A stretch of 64,000 bases of DNA from contig CM067317.1 in NCBI GenBank assembly GCA_034231615.1, forward strand, positions 46,495,876 to 46,559,875, read 5' to 3'. This DNA comes from Meghimatium bilineatum. Its lineage: Eukaryota > Mollusca > Gastropoda > Stylommatophora > Philomycidae. The notes below the pieces were generated by a model that worked only from the letters and a program-made list of their open reading frames with translations, ran no database searches and was not told where the DNA came from. A program made the translations under genes and the position numbers. Positions 45,401 through 50,817 of the stretch are shown here, one piece after another. Every line of letters starts with the position of its first letter. The first letter of the stretch is position 1.

Positions 45401-45585
45401 CACAGCTAAAGCAATGGATTACTTTAATCATCATAAAACGTAAATCATGATCTAACAATACTCGGACACGTCTTACCTTTGTGACAGTGGGACAAGAAAA
45501 ATGCTGTACACTGGAGATTCTGCCCATCAAATCTGTCAATGGCAATGCGGGTGTATTCTTTCATTTGTCCACAGAAAGAACTCAT
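9863..45585 (-). CDS. DCLRE1C: Artemis-like (DCLRE1C) nuclease gene, 12 exons, 1269 aa
   Basis: Artemis is the DNA-PKcs-dependent nuclease that opens hairpins and trims ends in non-homologous end joining. Hand splicing joins, in order: 45585-45477, 41439-41388, 37601-37517, 35421-35362, 34439-34381, 32977-32876, 28669-28456, 25762-25655, 23389-23196, 18344-18263, 15779-15632 and 12459-9863. All introns are GT-AG, all phases match, and the total (3810 nt) is divisible by three. Catalytic residues visible: D17, the HxHxDH motif at H33/H35/D37/H38, H116, D137, D166, H229, H258 and H324. These correspond to human D17, H33, H35, D37, H38, H115, D136, D165, H228, H254 and H319. The protein is far longer than human Artemis (692 aa), all from exon 12. 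No promoter or polyA site was identified. The assignment is strong; the exact exon 9 acceptor is the least certain edge. Confidence 0.93.
10850..11310 (-). repeat. In-frame 90-bp repeat (30 aa x 5) in Artemis exon 12
   Basis: Five copies, each encoding [20 protein letters not shown] followed by [10 protein letters not shown]. Copies 2-4 are nearly identical at DNA level and the outer copies slightly diverged. Each unit carries two SQ dipeptides in an acidic context. Confidence 0.95.
11425..12010 (-). repeat. In-frame 36-bp repeat (12 aa x 16-17) in Artemis exon 12
   Basis: Units of the type [14 protein letters not shown] and KK are almost invariant. Central units are nearly identical and edge units divergent ([23 protein letters not shown]). 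The length multiple of 3 keeps the frame, and the opposite strand is also partly open as a by-product. Confidence 0.95.
12800..13300. repeat. 43-bp tandem array in the last Artemis intron
   Basis: About 11-12 units: aagaccactgagtaaagtta, caacaaaacatg, ttaactctttc. Every unit contains TTAACTCTTTCAAGACC, which resembles the terminus (TTAACTCTTTGAGGAC) of the TTAA element that starts at its right edge. Confidence 0.93.
13335..13625 (+). mobile_element. RTE-type LINE 3' end inserted in copy A
   Basis: Frames give a [11 protein letters not shown]-like block, then GNRGKGRPRRRW-like and [11 protein letters not shown]. It ends in (gat)n as RTE elements do. Flanking taattaattt on both sides (13324 and 13629) looks like a 10-bp target-site duplication. 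Confidence 0.65.
14150..14650 (-). mobile_element. SINE-like element, family 3
   Basis: Nearly the same as 51490-51910. Part of it is the reverse complement of 35940-36090, where the element has a tRNA-like head. Shared blocks: gattagaaactggcctcaca, gccattcgactcgatggtgt and cttgcgacaggtttctttgt. Confidence 0.7.
15632..15779 (-). CDS. DCLRE1C: Artemis exon 11 (end of nuclease core)
   Basis: A 148-nt exon, acceptor ccattcag, donor AACACG/gtaatt, phases 0 to 1. Residues 356-404 contain [10 protein letters not shown], aligned to human KYKPLGKLKR. It lacks a start codon and would be missed by an ORF scan. It is the only candidate found that satisfies both flanking phases. Confidence 0.85.
16170..16600. 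repeat. 24-bp tandem array in Artemis intron 10
   Basis: Units agtaaagtaaaacctagtcg plus agaa, with some 23-bp units and substitutions. A 144-bp block appears duplicated (16180-16320 versus 16330-16470). The minus-strand open frame (FYFTFSTR repeats) is a by-product. Confidence 0.93.
16601..17919. other. Artemis intron 10, no gene seen
   Basis: AT-rich. Two diverged direct repeats (about 17100-17400 and 17480-17760: ggatatactttacaaaacag / gaatatcctatacaaagcag, then attcaattctgcacattt). No recognisable product. Confidence 0.45.
17920..18262. repeat. 43-bp array abutting the exon 10 donor
   Basis: Units of aggtgtcacattgagaaata, then catctcacaaggtgttctca. The innermost unit runs into the exon 10 splice donor. 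Units match the junction except that the donor core is lost (gagat-gta-tttctc versus GAAGATgtaagtatttctc on the minus strand). Confidence 0.9.
18263..18344 (-). CDS. DCLRE1C: Artemis exon 10
   Basis: An 82-nt exon, acceptor ttccatag, donor GAAGAT/gtaagt, phases 2 to 0. It encodes [21 protein letters not shown], matching human [21 protein letters not shown]. A 43-bp array begins immediately beyond the donor. Confidence 0.95.
18840..19730 (-). pseudogene. RNase H-bearing LINE relic, minus strand
   Basis: Minus frames: [15 protein letters not shown] (RNase H, 19640-19700), [20 protein letters not shown] (3' Cys/His motif, 19130-19215) and [20 protein letters not shown] (18880-18950). These match, in order, the intact LINE at 21405-23120. 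A SINE (18975-19140) splits it, and a palindrome borders it at 19699. Confidence 0.75.
18975..19140 (+). mobile_element. GAAGAAG-tailed SINE, variant 2
   Basis: Copy with the gacacaacgcatttcc, tctggactac and gagtttgagaata blocks and an aagaagaag tail, inserted in the LINE relic. Confidence 0.75.
19699..19918. mobile_element. 220-bp near-perfect foldback (palindromic MITE)
   Basis: The left arm tgcagttata...ctacacagaattaattagg is mirrored by the right arm cctaattaattctgtgtag...tataactgca. Arms of about 90 bp or more match over most of their length with a short centre near 19805. It would fold into one long hairpin. No coding capacity. Confidence 0.85.
19919..20269. other. No feature seen
   Basis: Intron sequence with no supported gene or repeat, ending in a run of about 16-18 G at 20279-20296. 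Confidence 0.4.
20270..20625 (+). mobile_element. GAAGAAG-tailed SINE with an internal 24-bp array
   Basis: SINE blocks run from tgccatcagtaagaaattg through actaaggaagtttttgggat, gaagttggacgtcacagcc and catccagccaatctgcagga to an aagaaaaa tail. At 20310-20440 the ctgttaccttccatg segment is expanded into five 24-bp units (attgttacctgccatcagta). Confidence 0.7.
20985..21240 (+). pseudogene. LINE 3' tail relic
   Basis: The frame gives [20 protein letters not shown], then TGRPRK and [13 protein letters not shown]. This fits the C-terminal R-L-x-WFGH...GRPRK.W.DN motif of RTE/CR1-like LINEs, with an internal stop. Confidence 0.6.
21405..23120 (+). mobile_element. 5'-truncated RNase H-bearing LINE with intact ORF
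   Basis: An open frame (about 21406-23091) runs from the reverse transcriptase palm (YADDLVIW at 21444) through thumb ([25 protein letters not shown]), RNase H ([40 protein letters not shown]: all four acidic catalytic positions present) and a 3' Cys/His motif ([17 protein letters not shown]). This order defines the I superfamily. It ends GTGAACGAAAGAAGAAGAAG. An 11-bp duplication agttattagtt flanks it (21394-21404, 23121-23131). The absence of stops implies a recent insertion. It sits antisense in Artemis intron 9, beside exon 9. Confidence 0.92.
23196..23389 (-). CDS. DCLRE1C: Artemis exon 9 (His324)
   Basis: A 194-nt exon, phases 0 to 2, donor CTACAG/gtatgc. It encodes [18 protein letters not shown] and CYSMHSSY; these match human LPCGITSRN, IKPSTMWF and CFSFHSSY, with the catalytic His. 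The chosen acceptor is atcactcag at 23390, giving AGYTSYLPC. The same acceptor sequence recurs in every unit of the 2-kb array that starts here, so use of more distal copies cannot be excluded. An RNase H LINE lies 65-75 bp beyond the donor. Confidence 0.88.
23390..25410. repeat. 50/41-bp array abutting the exon 9 acceptor
   Basis: About 45 units of tgagtgatatataacaactg, ttacatgataggtatgatgt, plus or minus the extra block gtagcctgtc (50-bp and 41-bp forms). On the minus strand each unit reads tatatatcactcag, the exon 9 acceptor, then CATCATACC, the start of exon 9. Long forms dominate near the exon; short forms are common from 24170 onward. Confidence 0.97.
25655..25762 (-). CDS. DCLRE1C: Artemis exon 8 (His229, His258)
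   Basis: A 108-nt phase 0-0 exon, acceptor gtatcag, donor GTCAAG/gtaagt. It encodes 36 residues starting IHVPDW and ending HIHACSVK. His229 and His258 sit where human Artemis has His228 and the beta-CASP His254. Confidence 0.93.
26300..27180 (+). pseudogene. Tc1-like transposase relic with an internal minisatellite
   Basis: The N-terminal DNA-binding part is clear: [20 protein letters not shown], then [20 protein letters not shown], matching Tc1 helix-turn-helix and GRPRKTT hook. After the array, another frame reads [18 protein letters not shown], the segment just before the first catalytic Asp in Tc1 transposases. The middle is replaced by a 31-bp array (26590-26890), so the gene is broken. 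Confidence 0.75.
26590..26890. repeat. 31-bp tandem array inside the Tc1-like relic
   Basis: About 9-10 units of aggccttactgcaagacaac plus aactcagttac. Because 31 is not a multiple of 3, successive units are read in all three frames and all are open, giving [20 protein letters not shown] and CKTTTQLQA in rotation. Confidence 0.95.
27205..27372 (-). mobile_element. GAAGAAG-tailed SINE, variant 2
   Basis: Starts tcttcttcttcagcattcat (tail in reverse) and continues with the atgtagtccagagaatataa and ttccacaaatggcttgacac blocks of the family. Confidence 0.7.
27616..28208. mobile_element. TTAA-flanked MITE with CCTTTACCAC terminal repeats
   Basis: Left end TTAACCTTTACCACTCTGC; right end, read in reverse complement, TTAACCTTTACCACACTTTC. 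Both terminate in TTAA (27616-27619, 28205-28208), the target duplication of piggyBac-type elements. About 590 bp with no transposase frame. Confidence 0.8.
28436..28451. repeat. (TA)n tract beside the exon 7 donor
   Basis: A TA microsatellite beginning about 4 bp downstream (in transcript sense) of the exon 7 donor region. Confidence 0.9.
28456..28669 (-). CDS. DCLRE1C: Artemis exon 7 (beta-CASP motif A)
   Basis: A 214-nt exon, acceptor cattag, donor ACTAAG/gtattt (weak), phases 2 to 0. Residues 157-227 include YVDSTFC (Asp166, beta-CASP motif A) and [13 protein letters not shown], matching human AAYGYEYLFTNLS. The donor runs straight into a (TA)n tract, which may explain its weak consensus. 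Confidence 0.95.
28990..29470 (+). pseudogene. RTE-type LINE tail relic, split by an insertion
   Basis: Before the insertion, frames give [15 protein letters not shown] and KVEGR..ARGRQ-like sequence. After it they give LAECITK-like, [12 protein letters not shown] and a gatgatgac end. Together they read as one RTE C-terminus and 3' end interrupted at 29150. Confidence 0.6.
29151..29338 (-). mobile_element. 188-bp solo 5' UTR of an unassigned LINE, with 13-bp TSD
   Basis: Flanked by agagatactagtg (29138-29150, 29339-29351). On the minus strand it matches the first 188 bp of the element at 38519-38967, from its 5' terminus through GATGCCACGCA-AAACACA, where the first Met codon lies. No 3' LINE end is present. 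Confidence 0.8.
29998..30060. repeat. Degenerate telomere-like repeats, inverted pair
   Basis: ttagggttaggattagggtt on the plus strand, followed about 20 bp later by ctaacccaaaccctaac, its inverted counterpart. TTAGGG is the common animal telomere unit; only a few units are present. Confidence 0.7.
30185..30473 (+). mobile_element. GAAGAAG-tailed SINE, full copy
   Basis: Begins cgcccgtgtgttgcttgggc and includes ggagcaaagaatagcaacac, gactaaggaggttatgggat, agtgacccaaagccatgctg and ggactacatcctgctaatct, then gagtttgagaatgaacgcag and the aagaag tail. One of the two most complete copies. Confidence 0.85.
30790..30872 (+). mobile_element. GAAGAAG-tailed SINE, 3' fragment
   Basis: ccattgtcctgttagatcca then gtgggagtttgagaatgaac and an aagaagaagaaga tail. 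Confidence 0.7.
31040..32236. mobile_element. TTAA-flanked DNA transposon, copy B (inverse of copy A)
   Basis: The right end (gtcctcaaagagttaa, TTAA at 32233-32236) is well defined; the left end is vague. The interior is the reverse complement of 13630-15240, sharing ttttatattgtgtatggatt, tgatgtgtcagaaaa and ggtgagtagaaca. A 133-aa frame at 31532-31933 (-) is hydrophobic and was not recognised. Confidence 0.5.
32440..32760 (+). pseudogene. RNase H-bearing LINE 3' end relic
   Basis: The plus frame gives [19 protein letters not shown], then [14 protein letters not shown] and [13 protein letters not shown]. This is the 3' Cys/His motif and final conserved block of I-type LINEs, from a lineage different from the intact copy. 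Confidence 0.65.
32876..32977 (-). CDS. DCLRE1C: Artemis exon 6 (motif 4, YTGDFR)
   Basis: A 102-nt exon, acceptor ttcttag, donor AACAG/gttagt, phases 2 to 2. It encodes [18 protein letters not shown] and following residues. Asp137 of TGDFR is the bridging metal ligand of the metallo-beta-lactamase fold. Confidence 0.93.
33110..34115. repeat. 33-bp array grading from degenerate to homogeneous
   Basis: The left part (33110-33860) has loose units around ttagtcacaattatagcagc with variable length. The right part (33860-34110) has eight near-identical 33-bp units, gcagtttctatggcagaatt then tggtcacaatcta. The open frame [11 protein letters not shown] is a by-product. Confidence 0.9.
34145..34245. 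repeat. 18-bp tandem array
   Basis: About six units of gacaataaatatgtgttt, 140 bp downstream of Artemis exon 5. Confidence 0.93.
34381..34439 (-). CDS. DCLRE1C: Artemis exon 5 (motif 3, GHCPGS)
   Basis: A 59-nt exon, acceptor cccacag, donor GTCAT/gtaagt, phases 0 to 2. It encodes [10 protein letters not shown], containing metal-ligand His116 in a near-invariant motif of the SNM1/Artemis family. Confidence 0.93.
35362..35421 (-). CDS. DCLRE1C: Artemis exon 4
   Basis: A 60-nt phase 0-0 exon, acceptor ttctgcag, donor CTGTG/gtaatt. It encodes 20 residues starting [10 protein letters not shown], aligned to human RIISIEIETP. The match is short, but position, phase and splice sites all fit. Confidence 0.85.
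35795..36122 (+). mobile_element. tRNA-headed SINE, family 3
   Basis: The head ctgtggtggagtggtacaga resembles a pol III box A, and gagtatgatccttgcc, about 45 bp on, a box B. The body includes cgcaagggccagagttgtgc and gctgtgaggtcagtttctaa; the end is gggttgatggct. A shorter copy is at 50818-50998. Confidence 0.75.
36540..36725 (-). pseudogene. RTE-type LINE tail fragment
   Basis: Matches 1800-1990 (cctcttccagtgtcatgttc, ttcctggaacttttccctcc). Minus-strand frames resemble the GK..RGRP...W..DIED block of RTE C-termini. Confidence 0.5.
36890..37516. repeat. 34-bp array abutting the exon 3 donor
   Basis: About 18 units of tttggtaactcactatatgt plus ttacaaatcacaca. The last unit merges with exon 3 (ggtaacttac/TATATGTTTTGCGA). 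On the minus strand most units read catata/gtgagttacc, a copy of the exon 3 donor. A 200-bp block is duplicated within the array (37000-37160 versus 37210-37380). Confidence 0.95.
37517..37601 (-). CDS. DCLRE1C: Artemis exon 3
   Basis: An 85-nt exon, acceptor cttacag, donor CATATA/gtaagt, phases 2 to 0. It encodes residues 55-82, including [13 protein letters not shown], which matches the YLYCSPVTKELLL segment of human Artemis. The donor lies on the edge of a 34-bp tandem array whose units copy this exon-intron junction. Confidence 0.9.
37683..37825 (+). mobile_element. GAAGAAG-tailed SINE, variant 2
   Basis: gcggatgtgtcatcgagtca, gacacaacacatttccgttc, ctggactacatcttgttgg and gtgggagtttgagagc, with a decayed A-rich tail. 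Confidence 0.7.
38519..38967 (-). mobile_element. Internally deleted RNase H-LINE derivative, 13-bp TSD
   Basis: Flanked by gtgtaaccgagat (38506-38518, 38968-38980). The minus strand starts with the 5' UTR (CCATCAAGGCCAGCACCGTG), opens an ORF ([19 protein letters not shown]), then jumps into the last 80 bp of the intact LINE (AGTGAGTTTTATT, ACAGATATAGACATGTTTC, AAGAAGAAGAA). Start and end of a LINE are joined, with the middle missing. Confidence 0.85.
39045..39830 (-). pseudogene. LINE reverse transcriptase C-terminal relic
   Basis: The minus frame holds [20 protein letters not shown], the post-palm block of RTE-like LINEs (EMR.LRR..G.S..DRI.N). A 48-bp segment (39187-39282) is tandemly duplicated within it. 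Stops upstream. Confidence 0.65.
40190..41010. repeat. Unknown interspersed repeat, copy 1
   Basis: Aligns along its length with 47820-48790. Shared blocks: cgtattgtgtctgtgcccat, catcaggtacagaacctttt, ttggtcacccctccaatg, tttccagggtgcacgatgag and gatcttggttatctg. This copy has lost most CpGs relative to the other. No recognised domain. Confidence 0.7.
41388..41439 (-). CDS. DCLRE1C: Artemis exon 2 (DH of motif 2)
   Basis: A 52-nt exon, acceptor tttgcag, donor AGAG/gtaaaa, phases 1 to 2. It encodes DHMVGL and 11 more residues, finishing the metal-binding HCHKDH motif. It is too short to stand out as an open frame and was found by homology and phase. Confidence 0.9.
41560..42700 (-). pseudogene. 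LINE reverse transcriptase relic, near full domain
   Basis: In minus orientation: SGFRKGR near 42655, then [15 protein letters not shown] near 42540 (the RT palm), [11 protein letters not shown] near 42350, and [33 protein letters not shown] near 41750-41930. Numerous stops and frameshifts. Confidence 0.7.
42900..43010. repeat. Short dispersed repeat
   Basis: gtttctggtcaaccaaccac, tgactaggcatctgagcact and tatgggaaaccgtgtg. It matches 61528-61620, so it is probably a SINE fragment. Confidence 0.5.
43108..43350 (+). CDS. Unrecognised 80-aa ORF ending on a polyA signal
   Basis: An open frame inside Artemis intron 1, antisense to the gene. Composition looks protein-like ([27 protein letters not shown]). 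The stop codon overlaps AATAAA (43346-43351). A stop lies just 5' of the ATG, and a SINE-like repeat ends about 100 bp upstream. It could be the last exon or a retrocopy fragment of another gene, or chance. I do not recognise the family. Confidence 0.3.
   Translation: MDSPIAVFLTEDLHADQIIYAFINIVFMFKDLDFINASLSGTLFHQLLSLHTQDLDTCVRTLCPPAVTEFLYRNVIHIFK
43463..43740 (+). mobile_element. GAAGAAG-tailed SINE, full copy (family reference)
   Basis: Nearly identical to 30185-30473: cgcccgtgtgttgtcggggc head, gtcagtgacccaaagcc middle, ctacatcctgctaatttgta near the 3' end and an agaagaagaag tail. Its last bases resemble the 3' end of the RNase H LINE (tgaacg-AAGAAGAAG), which suggests dependence on that LINE. 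Confidence 0.85.
43960..44465 (+). pseudogene. RNase H/3'-end LINE relic
   Basis: Frames give [18 protein letters not shown] (end of RNase H), [35 protein letters not shown] and, in another frame, CSHPYKTVDH. This is the RT-distal Cys/His segment of an I-type LINE, distinct from the intact family. Confidence 0.65.
44581..45289 (+). mobile_element. Second 5'-truncated copy of the RNase H LINE, decayed
   Basis: About 97 percent like the last 700 bp of the intact copy by eye. It starts in RNase H, carries an extra A near 44663 (frameshift) and a TGA near 45026, and ends aacaaaagaagaagaagaa. A 12-bp TSD atgcctttgaga flanks it (44569-44580, 45290-45301). Located in Artemis intron 1, near exon 1. 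Confidence 0.9.
45477..45585 (-). CDS. DCLRE1C: Artemis exon 1 (start codon, HxHxDH first half)
   Basis: Encodes residues 1-36 plus one base. It begins MSSF..QM.EY as human Artemis does, which fixes the start although the frame stays open upstream to about 45720. It holds D17 (AIDRFD) and SHCHK, the first half of metal motif 2, at the same residue numbers as human. The donor is CAAAG/gtaagac, phase 1. Confidence 0.93.
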
Positions 45586-45899
45586 TTTCTTGTGTATAAT
45601 TGTTGTATACAGGCCTACTCTATGGTATCCATTGACTGAAATGAAACATTTGTCAGTATGATGATGTGTACATTTCCAATAAGTTCTCCAGAAATATAAA
45701 TTTGTCTTTCTCATGAACATTCAAACTATGACTACTAATTTCATTATTAACAGACTACTAGGCCTACTTAACAAACCAAATTAATGATGATGTTAATAGG
45801 CCTGTAAAAAAAAAGTAAGCTATAGGCCTACTATCAAATGGCTTTCCTCCAGGGAACTATATAAGGCACTTATGAAATAAATATGCACCTTTTTGAAAG

Positions 45900-47170
45900 T
45901 GGTCATGGGCATAAGTATAGTTCTTCACTATGACCTTTGTTCTAGTTTCAGGTATTACCTAACTTTTGTTGTGTGATTTGGCAAGCTAAGTACTTAAGAG
46001 TACGGTTAGGATTAGAAATAATATTTCGAATGTGTGCGTGCACCTCGCTCCATGTGTAGCGGGCAGAAATACTGATCGCTCAGCACAATAGGAATTGTAA
46101 AAAATGTGTAAATTGGAAAACAAACAGATTATGCATAAGTTCATCTGCATCTAGAGTTGAACTCAGTAACTGTCCGGATGTGACATCACGGCAGCTATTA
46201 TTTTCATTGGTGTTACACGGAAATCCATGACGTTGGATAGTTAAAATTGTCAACAGTGTGTATTTAAAGCACAATGAAGAACTAATCTTGGACCTAATCT
46301 TTACTTTTACCGTGGTCGTGAAGTATGGTGCCGAATGTAACTTCGAGAAACGTTGGTGAATTAATTTTTTGGGGTAGGCCTATTGTTATGCAAACATTGG
46401 GATGAAGTAAAGTATAGTTCTCCGCTGTGACCTTTGCTCTAGCTTCGAGGTGTTTTCTAACCTTTGTGTTGTGATTGCCTTGCAGAGTGCTAGTATTATT
46501 GTATGATTTAGTTTCGAATGTAAGTAGTATTTAAAATTAATATTTATTTAAAACGATTACATTAGAGTTAGTATTCAGCCTGTGGTTTAGGAGTTACGGT
46601 TTATGATCAGTTTCTAGTGTTAATTCTAACCTCTTGTTAGAATTAAAGTAAATTATTATTATGTACAATAGCGGGAAGATATAATTTAAGGGACATGCAC
46701 AGTGGTATAGATGAGCAGACGAAATTGAACAATTATGGCATCTGTGTTTTTACATGTGATCTTACTTTCGTTATAAATTCATATATGGAGAAGAAAGCGT
46801 GTGAAGTCGAATGATATATTATTAATTGAAAACGCATGCATTAGAGTTAGTGTTAAGAAGTAGCCTAAGTGTTTAGTTATTTAGAATTAGGGTAGATTAT
46901 TATTATAAATATAGAATAGCGAGAATATTCATGGAGTTCGTTTCTGTAATTAAAAAAGTGTATCCCGCAGAAAATGCTCAATAAGGTAAGTGTCTGGTTT
47001 TATTCACATTGTTACAGTTTCTCAACCCTACGGATAACTGATGTGTTAGGGAGATCTATGACGTCAGCTAGTTAAAAATGTAAAGAGCGTGCTATTTATA
47101 GCACTGCGGAGAACTATTCATTACTTTCGCCCAGACATTGTGGTTATCTATTTCAATAGGCCCTATTTGT
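45900..47170. repeat. Diverged direct duplication in the Artemis 5' flank
   Basis: Paired blocks: gtatagttcttcactatgac (45915) with gtatagttctccgctgtgac (46411); gacgttggatagttaaaatt...gtatttaaagcac (46230) with gacgtcagctagttaaaaat...gctatttatagcac (47060); cattagagttagtattcagc (46560) with cattagagttagtgttaaga (46850). The TATA-like cores follow CRE-like TGACGT by about 40 bp in both, so this may be duplicated promoter DNA or a mobile element. Confidence 0.5.
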
Positions 47171-47819
47171 ATACTAATTGAATCTTTTTTAGTAGCAAAC
47201 TCTGCTAAGTGGGGATGCGTCAAATATGAATTAAGCCCTAAGTTTAGTTATAAAAAAATGTGATGTCGCGTTTGACCAGGGAGCCGCTGACTCAGAGATG
47301 TACAGTACAGGAGACATTTAGGTGAATAATGGTGGTACTCATGTATCTGATGGAATAAGGTACATCATTCTTAAGGACATCGGAGACGGGAAAATAGAAA
47401 AGATTGCAACAAGAGTCTAAACTGGTATCAGAAGAAAGACTACACACTAACGTAGCAACCTTATCCCCTGACAAAACCAGTAAAGACCCCACCGACATAA
47501 AAGTCAATAAAGAAAACTCTTCAGAGTGGTCTCCTCTTATCATGGCAATCATCATCTGGTGTCGTACCGACTAGCGTAGGAGTCCATGTATTTCCACAGC
47601 TATAAGTATATATATTTCCAGTATATTTTAATAGGAGCACTTCTTCATCTTCTGCGTTCACTCTCATATAACCACAACGAATATTTCGTGTGATTTCCGC
47701 CGGGAAGCGTGAAGTACGTCGTGCAGCAAGTTCCACAGTAGAACAGTGAATATTTGCACCGCGGTTGGCCACTTGTGGTCAGGACGTCCGAAATCCAGCA
47801 CACCCGTTTTCGTCATTCC
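47171..47819. other. No gene seen
   Basis: Unassigned. Minus-strand frames here are short. A gtgaacgcagaagatgaaga stretch on the minus strand at about 47650 is a SINE/LINE-type tail remnant. Confidence 0.35.
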
Positions 47820-48790
47820 TTTATTTCGGGTTTGGTCCCTAGTCCGTGACCGCCTCTATCTGTCGCCGGGCACGCTGGTGTGTAGTGCCTCTTCGCCAAG
47901 ACGTCTGTCGAGCGCGTCTATATGGCACGAGGTGCTCCACCGTCCATGAATCCATCTCGTGCAATTGGACAAACTCTGCCTGTGTCCATCGGGTACTGAA
48001 CCGTTTCTCATCCGCGAGCTTGGTTCCGTATGAGGAAGAACTCGCCAGAAGAGTTGGACCCTGGCTCGTTCGCCCTCCTACCCGAGGCATCATTCATAGA
48101 CATCGTGAACCCCTCGCACAAGTTTGAGTCTCACACCACGCGTTTGAGAGCAAGGCGTTCTCGAGCTGAGCGACCTTGTCCCAATAGCGCCTGAGCTCAT
48201 CAGGTACTGAACCCTTTCTCTTCGTGAGCATATTTCCGGTATAGGAAGGCTCGACATTCGAGTTGGTTTAGGTCTTCTTGCTTTTCCGAACGCCCACGAT
48301 TGCGTCTGGGTCTTTGCCTATAAGAATCACATGTAACTAGAAGCTCGTCTCGAGCTAACAGAGCTTATAGTTACCCTTTCCTAGGAACTTTTCATTTGCA
48401 GTTCGCGCTGCCCTCTGGCGCTATTCTGCCCTTTCATTATGTCATTGTACTCATTATAACATATATTTGTTTCTTTCCATGCATCCACCTTTACGTGCCT
48501 TTTACATTGGCCGCCCCTCCAATGTTCTGACTGGACTAACAGGCGTCACTGTTAGTCGACAGTGTCGCTGTATGTGGTGATACAAATGGTGTTGGAGATA
48601 TTGTCTGTCTCTTTTGCAGTCAAATCTCTTTCCATCTGCTTCCTCCACATTCTCGGACACGATCCCCATATGATTTAGCCAGAATCAGCTCGAGCTGCTG
48701 TTTTCTATTACCAGGGTGCACCGCGAGGAGGTACATTTGAGATCTTGGTTATCTGCTAACCCTGGGTCCGCCTAGAGCAATGCGTTCCCT
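47820..48790. repeat. Unknown interspersed repeat, copy 2 (CpG-rich)
   Basis: The better preserved partner of 40190-41010, with clearly more CpG than its surroundings. It contains an internal pair: catcgggtactgaaccgttt and catcaggtactgaacccttt about 210 bp apart. The minus frame at 47839-48093 has RFSTRWTQAEFVQLHEMDSW; I do not recognise it. Confidence 0.65.
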
Positions 48791-49559
48791 TTGCACCCCA
48801 AAAGGAGCACTAATTATTCTTTGCCATGACACGAAGTTAGGTCTATCTAATATTTGCTTTTACTCTCGTCCTTAATCTAATAATGTAATACAGAGTGTGA
48901 GAGCACCATAAATAGGCCTACCGGTAATAGGAAACAAATATCTATAATATAGGCCTATATATATAAACGTCTATTTCCGTAATTCTGTACTTTTGGTGTT
49001 AAGTATATCCTCCTCGAAAACAGCACGTAGACGGACCATATTTGGCTCCTTTATATTTTGGTTCATTTGCCAACTCGTGGCGCTCGCAGAAAATCTTATT
49101 AGTTATCTTGTGCTCCTGCAAAACTGGCCAATGATACGATTGGTTAACTTTTTACCTCTGTATAAAGGTCAAACAACTGTAAACAAATCAATATGCCTAG
49201 AATTTTTTTTTTTTAATTCAATCGATACTTACTGTGTTTAACAGGCTAAATCCTTCTTCACGTTACCTTTTGCTGATGTTGTGCAAATTTGTCTGTGGGA
49301 GAATCACATAATACTGTTTATAACTGTGTTTCTGTTGTATTCTTAAATTCTAAACGATCGGGCATTGAATTCTTCAGTAAACATTGAAATCACTACACTC
49401 TGAAAAGAATACATCACGACACACACAGCATACAAATTTTATAAAACTAGAATTTCATGTACCATACACACTCCCCCCCCCCCCAATTCTTTTCTCAATA
49501 ATCGTGGCTAGTAACACTATTTGTTTCTGTTTGTACAATAACATTTGAATTGTAAAGGA
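48791..49559. other. No gene seen
   Basis: AT-rich flank; a run of C at about 49471-49482. Nothing else recognised. Confidence 0.4.
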
Positions 49560-49700
49560 AGTCATATTGAAGTCGGATGTGTCAGTCCTAAAGGTGGAGA
49601 TATTGCAGATGATCTGTAAACCATGACACAACACATCTGTTCTCCAGGCTGCATCCTACCAATCTGCTGGAGTTTAAGAAATAAAGCAGAAAAAGAAGAC
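49560..49700 (+). mobile_element. GAAGAAG-tailed SINE, 3' part
   Basis: gtcatattgaagtcggatgt, gtaaaccatgacacaacaca and aatctgctggagtttaagaa, with an agaaaaagaag tail. Confidence 0.7.
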
Positions 49701-49910
49701 ATATAAGAACTCATGATCAGTAATGATCACTTAACTTGCATAGCACGAGCATCACATGTCCCTACGACAGCACTAAGTTGAAAACACCTTCTGTACATAA
49801 ATCAAAAACATTCCAGAAACCATGACTACAAAACAAGTAAGAACATATCCCACCATCTGCAACGGAAGATCCTTAAAAGGAGATATATTTTGTATATATT
49901 TAGGGAGACA

Positions 49911-50152
49911 GTCAACTTCTTCTTTGTTTACTCTCAAATTTTGCAGATTAGCAGGGAAGAATAGAATAAGTTGTCATGATTTACAGCTTGGATGCAATAT
50001 CTGCATTTCGGCCTGACACATGCGCCCTTCTGGGTCACTTTGACTCTATATAGGAATAGATAGCCAACTCCAACCCCAAAACATTCTTAGTTGTCTTTTA
50101 TGATGTAATTGGCCGGTAACAGTGTCGCTATTATTTGCTACATTTTCAGGCA
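49911..50152 (-). mobile_element. GAAGAAG-tailed SINE
   Basis: Reverse copy: acttcttctttgtttactct, tttacagcttggatgcaata, cttctgggtcactttgactc and ggtaacagtgtcgctattat. Confidence 0.75.
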
Positions 50153-50817
50153 CAGACAATTTTATTTGAGTGGTATCAAAATAGCAAATCTTTTCTCCTC
50201 TCAGAAAACTTAAATTAACAAAAATGCCAGAGAATATTCGACAAATAGATGAGGGCCAGGGTAATACAAATAGATAGATGATATTGGCAAGGACAAGTAT
50301 ATAAATGTCTTACCATTAATAACAATATAATAGGTAAATGTAAATTGTAATATAAAGTTGGCAACAAATCTAATTCGAGGTCATAGAGATCAACTCTGAA
50401 TTCTTTGGTTGTAGTGGGTTTATAACTAATAGTAACATATTCCCATACTTATTATTAATAACTAATAGTAACGTATTCCCATAATTATTATTGTTAATCT
50501 CAGAATGCTTCTAGATTAATTTTCTGGATTATCAAAACATTGTTAAGGATGATGGCAGGCACTCACTACATTCCTCTATCACAGTGTCCATCTATGACAG
50601 GTACTCACTACATTCCTCTATCACAGTGTCCATCTATGGCCAGAACACACTATATATCTTCCCCACATTCCCCCCTCTATCCAATCTCAGCTCACTAATA
50701 ATAGGTGCAATGGACATACACTTGTTTGTTTTCTCTTTATCACAAACACCCAGATCTCTAGGGAAGTTGATCCATATGATATCCAAATAGATGGAAATAT
50801 CTATAGATTCCATTCAC
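50153..50817. other. No gene; two short tandem duplications
   Basis: taactaatagtaacatattc repeats at 50427 and 50459. A 47-bp block with ctcactacattcctctatca occurs twice (50560-50640). Confidence 0.6.
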
